DNA of 64,000 nucleotides from Ianthella basta (Eukaryota > Porifera > Demospongiae > Verongiida > Ianthellidae), in contig OZ025870.1 in the NCBI GenBank assembly GCA_964019415.1, forward strand, positions 10,798,455 through 10,862,454, written 5' to 3'. Positions 55,754-64,000 of the stretch are shown piece after piece. Each line of letters starts with the position of its first letter. The stretch's first letter is position 1. The position numbers and the translations under genes are program-made. The notes below the pieces were generated by a model that was given only the letters and a program-made list of their open reading frames with translations, was not told the origin of the DNA and did not search any database.

Positions 55754-56527
55754 ATGTCCAAGACTCAATCTGCAAAGTGCTACAGCGAAACATCCAGCTT
55801 TCAAAGGAACAGCGGTTACCAGTTTATCCAGGAATTGTCTCCAGGCCGTGGATGTAGAGTTCTTGACTTGGGCTGTGGAACAGGCTCTCTTGCTGCCGTC
55901 TTGTCTGAGTGTGTGGGACCAGAAGGAAAAGTAATCGCTGTTGACCCCGATGGAGAGAGACTGAAACTCGCTCAAGAGAATTATGCAAGAGACAACATTG
56001 AGTATGTGAGCGGTAATGATGCAACGTATCCAGAAGGCCCATATGACCTTATATTTGCCAATTAAGTTGTGCACTGGGTCAAAGACAAGGATGCACTGTT
56101 TAAACGTGTGTATCAGAATCTGAAAGAAGGAGGGCGATTTGCATTCATAACAGGCAATAGCGCTCCCGAGTGGCCACCAGCTGTGAACAACTGCACAGCG
56201 GAGCTATTTGGAACTGACTTCTTCCATAAGATTTATCACAGAAGCATGACTTTCCTCACCTGCGAACAGTTTCAAGAACTAGCAGAGTCCCATGGCTTTG
56301 CCGTTACTTACATGGATGACAAGGAGGTGCCTGGCTATTACGTTGGGAGCGTCAACGATCTTATCGGCTTTCTGTTTGGTTTGCTGCACGGAGAATTAGA
56401 CCGAGAGGCAATCAGTGAAGAGACTATTCAAAATTGCAGGAACAAGTACGACAATGACTTGTACAGTGAGGCAGAAGCTCATCTGAAGACTAGAAAACTT
56501 CTGCATGCAGTTCTGACCAAGCCATGA
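55754..56527 (+). pseudogene. Type B methyltransferase with one nonsense codon
   Basis: Full-length and open except for TAA at 56063-56065, where the sister genes have CAA (Q in ANQVVHW): a single C to T change. Before it lie motif I and the acidic motif; after it, 154 open codons to the normal stop, with all type B features. Promoter and leader look intact, so loss must be recent; it may be polymorphic, or a sequencing error. A 103-residue truncated product would lack the core after motif II and should not be active. Confidence 0.85.
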
Positions 56528-57310
56528 AGAACTAACACCTATCGACTGTAACTACTCAACTAAATAAGTTCGTATAGACTGTCTGAGTTACTTGCTTTAG
56601 TTGTGCATATATGCTTAAGTGTTAGTGTGTTTCTGAATGGCTGTACATATTACTGCATTATCCAATTAAAGTGTGTTAAAGTTATTATTTCACTAATACT
56701 TTGAATTGTCTGCAAAATGAAACAGTGTGCTGGCTAGATTGCATACTCTTTACTGTACTTTAATGGGAGAGGTGGATAGATGGCTAGATAGCCCACCAGA
56801 ATACATAACCCGCCATCAGACACGGCCCGAGCTTGAAAGTAGTAAGAAGTCACTCTTTTGTAGTTTCATGCACGGCCCATGCAGCATGACGGTTCATGGC
56901 TACATGTGTTGACTACATGTGCTCCACTAAACTGTCATCTTAACTAAAGAACCACAAACATTTTCTATAAAATAGATGCTAGAATGTAGAGGTATGGCAC
57001 AAACATGCACCCAAATAAGAAGTCTCATACATATATAGCATTAACCACACTGTTAAATATACAGAGCCAAGTTCATACCCAAATTGGTGTGAATAAGTTG
57101 CCACAGTGAGCACACACATTAGCAGTGTGATGTTCACTAGCTCCAACCATGCAGTACATATAAGCAACATACCATCGCTGCAGGTATGCGCAGCTGCAGC
57201 ATGCCATCTGGTAGGAAAGTTTGTGCATGGGGGGCATGTGACAAAAAGTAACTCATGGTATGTTAAGCTGCACAAGGAGGTCCTCCCACCGTACACAACA
57301 TACCATCAGG
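56528..57310. other. Type B 3' flank, then dispersed repeat
   Basis: To about 56720 the type B flank. 57045-57300 (CACACTGTTAAATAT; TTGCCACAGTGAGCACACAC; CCGTACACAACATACCATCA) is repeated directly at 60600-60914. No gene. Confidence 0.5.
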
Positions 57311-57507
57311 CTGGCTATTACATTGGGAGCGTCAACGATCATGTCGGCTTTCTGGTTTGTTTGCTGCATGGAGAATTAGACCGAGAGGCAATCAGTGAAG
57401 AGACTCTCAAAAATTACGGGAACAAGTGTGACAATGACTTGTACCGTGAGGCTGAAGCTCATTCGAAGTCTAGCAAACTCCTGCATGCAGTTCTGACCAA
57501 GCCATGA
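57311..57507 (+). pseudogene. Methyltransferase 3' fragment (type B)
   Basis: GGCTATTACATTGGGAGCGTC to the stop at 57505-57507; codons GYYIGSVNDHVGFLVCLLHG, EETLKNYGNK, SKLLHAVLTKP. The frame is open but lacks the whole SAM domain. Upstream the dispersed repeat ends CATACCATCAGGCT exactly where the gene sequence starts; the other copy (60903-60917) continues differently, so this is a joint. Confidence 0.8.
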
Positions 57508-58084
57508 AGAACTATAACACCTATCAACTGTAACTACTCAACTAAATTCGTTGGTATAGACTGTCTGAGTAACTCACTTTATAGCTGTGTATATGCTTAA
57601 GTTAATGTTAAGTGTTAGCGTGTTTTTGAATGGCTGCACATAATACTTTGAATTGTCTGCCAAATGAGAGTACAACAAATATTTTCTATAAAATAGATAC
57701 TAGAATGTAGAGGTAAGGCACAAACATGCATCCAAATAATAAGTCTCATACATATATTAGCGATTCCAATCCAGATTTTAAACTATTTGACTTGCACTCA
57801 TTCACCACACTGACCAGTGACATCACATGCATGCCCCCCCCCTCCCCCCCCCCCCCCCCATCGCTGTATTGCAGTGTGTCAGTTGTATAATTATGGATTA
57901 TGGCACAGTACGTTTCTTTGTGAGTACAACGGTCTTTATCCCATCAAAATTGGTTAAGGTTAAGCCACACTCTGCCCTCCATTTAACCGGATAGATGACG
58001 TTTTCGTTGTACCGCCATTGCTTAAGAAAGTACATACTTCCTGAGGAAACACGTGGGAAACACATGCCGAACTTGCAATTTTGC
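57508..58084. other. Type B 3' flank and spacer
   Basis: 3' flank as in other copies to about 57660. Contains the poly-C run at 57834-57859. No gene. Confidence 0.45.
57834..57859. repeat. Poly-C run
   Basis: C9, one T, then C16. Hard to sequence; length uncertain. Confidence 0.85.
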
Positions 58085-58532
58085 AGTGATAAAAGCTCTT
58101 TTGACCCTTAGCATAGTGATCCAGTGCAGTAGTGAGAGCTATAAAGCAGCCAAACGGCCAAATAATGTGCAATTGTCAATTGTTGTGCGAACCTGCATGC
58201 CTCTTGTCCCCCTGGGCTAATTTTGGTCTCAGTATTGTGCAAGCATTGCCCAAGCAGCACAGATACATATACATCATTGTACTGCATGCAAGGGCCTGCA
58301 CATGCAGTGCAACTATGGCTGCATATATACCTGAGAAGCAATATAGCTACCTTAAAACCATTCCAATGTAAGTGGGCTCCATCCGCTGTCATACCTTTTC
58401 ACTATCAGTTTACTGTACACAAAATGCCCTCCATTCTGTTCTCACACCTGTAAATGGCTTGCCTGCATATGCCTCACGTAAACCATAGTTAGAGCTGTAC
58501 TAACGACATACAAATGTACATATTATATATTA

Positions 58533-59584
58533 CTAGAAGACGGGCTTTCCTACTATGGCGCACCAACGAAGGCTACCCTGCGCAGGCATGTCCACGCCAG
58601 CACATCGACGATAGCTATTCGGGGGGCAACACGTTGGCAACAGCTGTGTGGGTCCCAGTAGTCATCAATGGCCTATATGACATCGTGTGGATGTGAAAAC
58701 GTCAATGCATCACACAGACTGACAATGACTGGAGTATTCAAATATCATATGACCATAATAAAGTGCAAGTCAAGAAAAGGAGGAAACAGATAGACTGTAA
58801 ATATTGTCATAAAAGTTTCAGGATAATGATACAAATTGTCAGTGTATATAGCTAACGTGTGCCATGATCATCGGTTTGTTGTCTTTAACTTTAAGATGCT
58901 GTAGTGCACCTATGCGACTGAGTGCAATATCATGCTGGCCATGAGAAAACAGGGGTCTGTGTAAGTAAATACCAAGGGTGAGTCTGGTCCTGGCTTTAGC
59001 TACATGATGAGGAATCACATAAAAGTTGCTGAGGCTGGGCAAGAAAAACACTAAGGAGCTAACCACAGGCAGTCTTGATCCTGCTGCAATTGTTGCTGAC
59101 AGCTGTCTAGAGGATCCTCTGTAAGGACAGGCTCGTCCACTGTAGCCACTCCTGGAAAGCCCCCATAGTGGTGGAGAGCGCAAAGTCATCAGGAAGCACG
59201 GACGTTTCGTGGGATATGCCTGAGGGCAGCGCGGCCCCTGTCTCTTGAGTATATGGTTGGCTTCGCCGGTTGCTGGCATTTGTGCGCTGAGCTTCTCCTA
59301 TAAATTAAAGATCATTGCAATCGGTTTCGCTGCCACCTCGCGCTCCTTGGCAACCTTCTGCAAAGATGGCGTCGTTATCCGGAAAACATGGCTGCCGCAA
59401 TGGTATTTCCCCAATTCTCTCTGCAGAGGCGTCGCGCGTGGCTGTTTTCGGGCCACGGCTGAATCGAATGGAGGTAGATCGAAGTTCTGCACAAGAGAGC
59501 TCGCCGTTTTCGCGTCGCAAAACGCTAAACGCTCCTAAGAATACGGAACACGGATACTCGGGCTTACCTCCATTATATATAGGA
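58533..59584 (-). mobile_element. Helitron with helicase remnant
   Basis: On the minus strand it begins TCCTATATATAATGG after an A and ends CCCGTCTTCTAG followed by T (58533-58536). It lies in the same TA-rich interval of the host transposon as the Helitron at 23879-24693, but the interior is different and the insertion site is a few bases away. Near its 3' end is a decayed Helitron helicase C-terminus, as expected for this class. Confidence 0.7.
58839..59060 (-). pseudogene. Helitron helicase C-terminal remnant
   Basis: The minus-strand frame contains IYLHRPLFSHGQHDIALSRI and GALQHLKV. 'PVFSHGQLYVALSR' is the hallmark motif VI region of PIF1-type helicases in Helitrons. The upstream part (AFAMTINKSQGQT-like region) has decayed to HHVAKARTRL. 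The stop is about 306 bp from the element's 3' end. No Rep domain in the element, so it is defective. Confidence 0.65.
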
Positions 59585-60150
59585 TTACAGCTCACATGCA
59601 GTATATTCTCATTCAACTATATGCACACAAATATATGTACAGCAGTATAGTAGCTTAATTCATGAGCTTGCATGTGTGTACTTACTGCTGCATTCTATAG
59701 TTTTGCATTCTAGTACTAGTTCTTCTACTCATTTTGTAGCATGCAGAAGTCAGCAATGTACATGATTTGTGTGTGCATGCACACGCAGAAGTACACAATG
59801 TCTACTGTTTGATTGATGCCTGGGAGTATGTGCAAAGCAAATTGTTTATTTATCTTGCAGCATGCAAGCCAAGATAGGAGCAATGGGCAGTCCTTCATCT
59901 TGCTCCAGGCTGAAGTGATCTCCTAAACATTAATTCTGTTCCTAGCCTGAAACCTACAGTACATTTGTACAGTTTGTATATGGCACCATGAATATCAAAA
60001 TTGATATTATGAATATGATTATACATTCATTACTTGGGTTAACAGCGTTAAGCAAGTCTGTTAACTTACAACTCTGTTAAACCATGTTAAGTATGCTGTT
60101 ATTGCAAGTTAACAAGATCTTTTACAACTCTGCTAACTAAGGCAGTTTGT

Positions 60151-61199
60151 ATGGTGAATGGAACGAATAGGAATCGGTTTGGGACCGCCACAGCCTAAAT
60201 GTAGGACCAGTACCATAGATTCAAACTCATTTCCACAAGCAGAAGTGAGCTAGATGGCCAAACAACTACATCATTTCTACTCCTCAGGAGTTGGGCAAAT
60301 AATATCTGAATGAAGCTAGTGTGTTGCAGCTCCAGCTACTAAGAAAAATGCAGTTTTCCCTTTTAATCAGCACTACAAGGTAAACGTTACAAACTAGCTT
60401 CAATCAGTTTTGGAAGCCTTCATCTATCTTCTACACCTTGGAACCTTCAAAAAATCACAAAGATTGCTTCTTGTCTGTGGAAATCGCTTCGCGTGAACAT
60501 GGTAGAGGGTGCCATTTTGTTTATATACGTGCCATGTTGCTCAAAGGTACGCAAAGAATTTGGAATGGGAATCGGTTTGGAATCGCTACATATATAGCAT
60601 TAACCACACTGTTAAATATGCAGAGCCAAGTTCATACCCAAATTGGTGTGAATATAAGTTGCCACAGTGAGCACACACATTAGCAGTGTGATGTTCACTC
60701 CAACCATGCAGTACATATAAGCAACATACCATCGTGGAGCAGTTAAAATTTGTAAGAGTACATTTAACTGCAGATATGCACAACAGCATGTCATCTGGTG
60801 GAAAGGTTTGTGCATGATCGAGTGAAACCTAGTAACTCATGGTACGTAAAGCTGCACAAATGGTGTACTAAGTTTGAGGAGGTCCTCTCACCGTACACAA
60901 CATACCATCAGGCTTAGCTGCAGCTGTCTCCAACAGTAGCTACATGTAGTTGTATGCTTGGATCTTTCTTGTATTCATAGTGTGTATGAAATTCTTTACT
61001 CACTCTATCAGAAATGATGTAAACAGCAGTGCAGTGGTGTCAGTGTGAATATTGCAATGAAGTATAACAGTGTGACTGATCACACCCTTGGTGTGCATGA
61101 GCGGTGATTGGTGTGACAGTCACACTATATTTTTAACAGTCCCTATATTAAAGAGCATCAACTGTATGAACTTTATCCTTAATCCTTAATATATTAAAT
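60151..61199. other. Spacer and dispersed repeat
   Basis: 60600-60914 is the second copy of the repeat at 57045-57300 and has no methyltransferase joint. TTGGAATGGGAATCGGTTTGG-like strings at 60165 and 60560 form a short direct repeat. No gene. Confidence 0.45.
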
Positions 61200-61560
61200 C
61201 TTTTCCAGTCTGTGCGTTCGTTCGTATGCTTGTGCGTGGCATTAAAAACAGGCATTTGATTGGACGACGCAATGACGTAACCGCAAATATGGCAGCTCTG
61301 GCATTATACATGTGCCTTGTGGCCAGCCGTTTCTTAGAGGCTAAGACACTCCGCGCTCCTCAGTTTGGGTCTCCCGGGCGCGACGCGCACTTGCGCAAAC
61401 ATTTACTGTTATTGTCTGGTGCGAGGTAACTGCTCTGGCTATCGGTACGTGGATATTATTGTTTCGTTTGGGTACTTTAGCTGTCAGCGCTCCAGGCTGC
61501 TGAAAGCCCTTCCTCTATGGCGAAGTAAGCTATTGGGTAGAAAGCTTGCTTAGCATCGGC
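61200..61560. repeat. CpG-rich promoter-like repeat
   Basis: Inverse copy of 10560-10980. On the + strand: TTTGATTGGACGACGCAATG (CCAAT core), ATGACGTAACC (CRE-like), AAATATGGCAGC (YY1-like). Both copies diverge by indels. Confidence 0.55.
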
Positions 61561-62656
61561 ACTGCCTTATTGGCTAAGGAAATACGTGGCCAAGCAATTA
61601 TTTTAACATGGTGTAGGTGTAGCTAGCTATATGTATAGCTATGTGCATGCAAGTGCATGACAATGGCCAATGTTAGTGCAAACAAGATCAGCACTATACC
61701 CAGGCAGTTTCACTTAGCTGCAATCACCCAAATGGTGATGGATGGCCTGCGTTGTCCACTGGGCGATGCAACGTGGAGCGAGCGCAGCTGAAGGCCGCGC
61801 TTGCTTGTATTATTTGGAAATTATAGTCCTACATGGACTCTTGAATATGTATAGGGAGTGCGGCTATATATACATGGTACCACTTATAGTTCATAGGGTA
61901 TGCAGGGTATACATATACATATGCACAGGCAGCCCTTAATTTGTAAGTATACTAGCAGAGAAGCCCGCCTTTGGTAAGCAATCCTGTGCCCCGATGTCAG
62001 CAACCATGCTACTGCTACAGCTATAGTCTTATGCTGGCTAAAAATAATAGCTGGTGTGATGACTATTTAAATTCGACTGTGGGATGACAGTGAATCAATC
62101 TCATAAAAAAAAAGGAAGCCAATGGGAAAGATAATTAGAAAGTAGCAGTTGTTCGCGAAGGCAAAAGCGGAAATGGAAGGATAACTTTCTGCGAACCGCA
62201 AGACAGTGACGTCAACCCCGCTAAAACCTGATCCCCGGTGCCCCCAGCAACCACAGCATCGTGAGTTTGACGCCGATGGCGCAAGAAACACACATGCGCG
62301 CATAGCGAACACACAGACAGACAGACAGACAGACACAGTCAGCTTTAATCAATCAATCAATCAAGGAGAGCTTCTACATTCCTACGTATATACGTTTATG
62401 GTCTCAGACATAGAGGCACTTTCTGGTAGGACCTGGGCAGTGCACATGCTAAATTTAGCCACTAATTTTGTATATATGTAGCCTTAAAAAACTTATACAT
62501 GTCATATGTGAATGAATTAATAGTTGCATGTATTACGCCATACATTCACATACACAAACGCATGCCCATAAACATAATGCATATCCACAAATAAACACAT
62601 ACATGCACTACGTACAATATTTCAATCTCAATCTGGCTCCGTGTGTGCATAGACTC
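61561..62656. other. Spacer with a Helitron-like end
   Basis: At 61952-61955 CTAG follows A, then CAGAGAAGCCCGCCTTTGG, the same start as at 45434 (minus-strand Helitron 3' end). The partner end is not found. (ACAG)n at about 62311-62333 and (ATCA)n at about 62348-62364 may be a retroposon tail. No gene. Confidence 0.45.
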
Positions 62657-62732
62657 GTACCCAGACCCATCTCCATCGCTGCGCTGCCATTTTGGAGTGG
62701 GGCGGTGCAACAGCGAAGATGGGTCTGGGTAC
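62657..62732. repeat. Small foldback element
   Basis: GTACCCAGACCCATCT at the left and AGATGGGTCTGGGTAC at the right, with CATCGCTG/CAGCGAAG inside and CCATTTTGGAG in the loop. 76 bp MITE-like. Confidence 0.75.
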
Positions 62733-62883
62733 AACACTGAAGTGTGCACTAAACATAAGCTTTTCACTCACACCACCGGTCCCCAGCAATTATAGTTGAA
62801 AAGGATGAATGTCATGTTCCTCCGCCCTTGTATATACTACAGAGTGTGACTTGTTGAGAAAATACGTGTAAAATTAAACACAC

Positions 62884-63000
62884 CTCCTGGGTGTGTTTGA
62901 TCCACTCCTCTACGTCAGTACTGCACTTTGATTCACCAGTTGAGGAGCTCACGTCTCCAGCTAGCGCTGACACAAGTCCCGGCCCTAGGCCTGCAGCCAT
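62884..63000 (-). CDS. Candidate first coding exon, unknown gene
   Basis: On the minus strand ATGGCTGCAGG in a good start context (ACAAAATGG) opens 39 codons (MAAGLGPGLVSALAGD ... DVEEWIKHTQE), ending at donor GAG|GTGTGT, phase 0. A CRE (TGACGTCA, 63032-63039) lies 32 bp upstream, as expected for a CpG-rich housekeeping promoter. No following exon is seen to the left before the foldback at 62657, so the gene may be cut. I do not recognise the family. Confidence 0.4.
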
Positions 63001-63031
63001 TTTGTTAGTCGCGAACCCAACGAAGTGATGA

Positions 63032-63170
63032 TGACGTCATAGGAAAGATGGAGGCAAGTGGCGGGTAGTTACATTGTAAACCGTGACTACATCTGCGCGC
63101 CCACCTGATTTAAGACCCTCAGTCTCGCTTAAAAGCATCGTCATATGGCCTGAGCAGCGACGTGACGTCA
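63032..63170. promoter_or_regulatory. Possible bidirectional CRE promoter
   Basis: Two TGACGTCA palindromes (63032-63039 and 63163-63170) in CpG-rich sequence. The minus side leads to the exon at 62884-63000, the plus side to a methyltransferase fragment 36 bp downstream. Confidence 0.4.
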
Positions 63171-63205
63171 GTGTCAATTGCAAACAACACCACGAGGTAG
63201 CTATT

Positions 63206-63315
63206 TAACACAGCGAAGCGTCCAGCTTTCAAAGGAACAGTGGTTACAAGTTTATCCAGCAACTGTCTGCAGGCCGTGGATGTAGAGTTCTCGACTTGGG
63301 CTGTGGAACAGGCCC
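63206..63315 (+). pseudogene. Methyltransferase N-terminal fragment
   Basis: Open codons SEASSFQRNSGYKFIQQLSA, then the SAM motif VLDLGCGTG, ending GP; it then runs QSLNLAS to a stop in GCTAGCTAG repeats. It lacks the conserved ATG and leader. The break falls within one or two codons of the break in the 21162 fragment. Confidence 0.75.
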
Positions 63316-63838
63316 GCAGTCCCTCAATTTAGCTAGCTAGCTAGCTAGCTCTGTTGTCTGCAAGAGTGCGTAGCATTGCTATCATAGCCCGCTGTCTATG
63401 GAGTAGAAAGACATGGCTTCAATTCTTACTCAGAATCTTCTTTGGTGTGCTGCAGCTGCGCAGGTATATATAGTTGGAACGGGCATCAGGCGTACTTAAA
63501 AAGATATGTACATGGAGACAACTCAATGGATTCAAAGATGATTTGACGTAGCTAAAATTATATGTGCAATGCAATTGAGAGGCCTCTATGCATGCAGTCG
63601 AAGCTAGCTAGCTTCTACAAATCGAAGCTTGTTCCAGAAACATGGCCTCCTCAAGCTTTGTCCTGTCTCCTCCTGTGCCAATTCTGGCATTCAGGGCGGT
63701 GAGAGGAATGACCTCTAGTTTCGAATTAAACCTCACTTGTCTAAGGAAGAAACAGAGAAAACAATATAGCAGTACAGCAAATCCACAAGGAGAGATTCAA
63801 ACTCACAATATATACTTAAACAACGGAACTACTATATA

Positions 63839-63840
<2 letters not shown>
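63316..63840. other. Spacer
   Basis: (GCTA)n at about 63333-63349; otherwise unique. No gene supported. Confidence 0.4.
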
Positions 63841-63884
<44 letters not shown>

Positions 63885-64000
63885 TGCACGCATGCATGCA
63901 CACATGCAACACACACACACACACATGCACGCACACATGCAACACACACACACATGCATGCACACACATGCAACACACACACACACGCATGCACACACAC
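63841..64000. repeat. (CA)n and ACATGCAC-type satellite, runs off the window
   Basis: CA tract to about 63880, then imperfect units of ACACATGCAACACACACAC with ATGCACGC variants to the window end. Confidence 0.9.

Larger units (their letters stand above)
58085..60150. mobile_element. Second copy of the long-TIR transposon (inverted, one end missing)
   Basis: 58085-58530 is the complement of 24694-25120, and 59585-60150 the complement of 23250-23878. The TIR end CAACTCTGCTAACTAAGG lies at about 60125-60150. The left end stops at ATCACTGCAA (58085), so the other TIR is absent. Between the two blocks sits a different Helitron. Confidence 0.75.

Overview
This is animal (metazoan) genomic DNA. 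Candidate exons have GT..AG borders, TATA/initiator promoters drive intronless genes, (CA)n/(GT)n microsatellites are abundant, and Helitron, TIR and retroposon debris fills the spaces between genes. One disrupted gene looks like a GABA-B/ANF-type receptor ectodomain. Together these suggest a marine invertebrate, possibly a demosponge, but the sequence alone does not fix the species. I saw nothing bacterial, no rRNA or tRNA, and no CRISPR array.

The main content is a tandem array, all on the + strand, of single-exon class I SAM-dependent methyltransferases of about 258 aa. They resemble the juvenile-hormone-acid / trans-aconitate methyltransferase type; the substrate is unknown. Nine copies are intact: 8879, 15685, 18203, 21615, 28875, 32662, 36447, 40116, 48638 and 53900 are the ten ATGs of full-length reading frames, of which 40116 is a chimera. 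A further full-length copy at 55754 is killed by one nonsense codon. Many fragments (12387, 15141, 15281, 21162, 27449 and its three duplicates, 45706, 51357, 57311, 63206) show long birth-and-death turnover. Three subtypes can be told apart. Type A covers 15685 to 36447. Type B covers 8879, 53900, 55754 and several fragments, with TATA + initiator promoters at fixed spacing. Type C is 48638 with relics. The copy at 40116 has a type A 5' half and a type B 3' half.

Layout. 1-4.6 kb: two exons of a minus-strand ANF-receptor-type gene, one split by a retroposon with an 11-bp target duplication, then old methyltransferase promoter relics. 4.6-8.8 kb: foldback elements, 183-bp tandem repeats and one arm of a large inverted repeat. 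8.8-12.9 kb: type B gene, the other inverted-repeat arm and a dead type C-like copy. 13-15.5 kb: an orphan terminal exon and hammerhead-like foldbacks. 15.6-22.4 kb: three type A genes and a truncated copy. 23.2-25.9 kb: a 2.6-kb long-TIR transposon carrying a nested Helitron. 26-41.2 kb: tandem units of about 3.79 kb, each with one gene, one old methyltransferase fragment, one hammerhead-like foldback and (in three units) one 56-bp retroposon. 41-48.4 kb: foldback, microsatellites, a candidate exon, a Helitron end, CpG-rich sequence and a pogo/Tc1-like MITE. 48.6-51.7 kb: the type C gene and a 513-bp TIR element with 9-bp target duplications that carries a RecQ-helicase exon (Pack-MULE-like). 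53-57.5 kb: type B gene, type B nonsense pseudogene and fragments. 58-60.2 kb: an inverted second copy of the long-TIR transposon, with a different nested Helitron that still carries helicase C-terminal residues. 60.5-64 kb: repeats, a candidate first exon with a CRE-type promoter and a last methyltransferase fragment.

The methyltransferase copies share 5' and 3' flanks by subtype, so most duplication was segmental. Internal repeats explain the unequal exchanges, deletions and the A/B chimera. No other pathway genes are recognisable around them.
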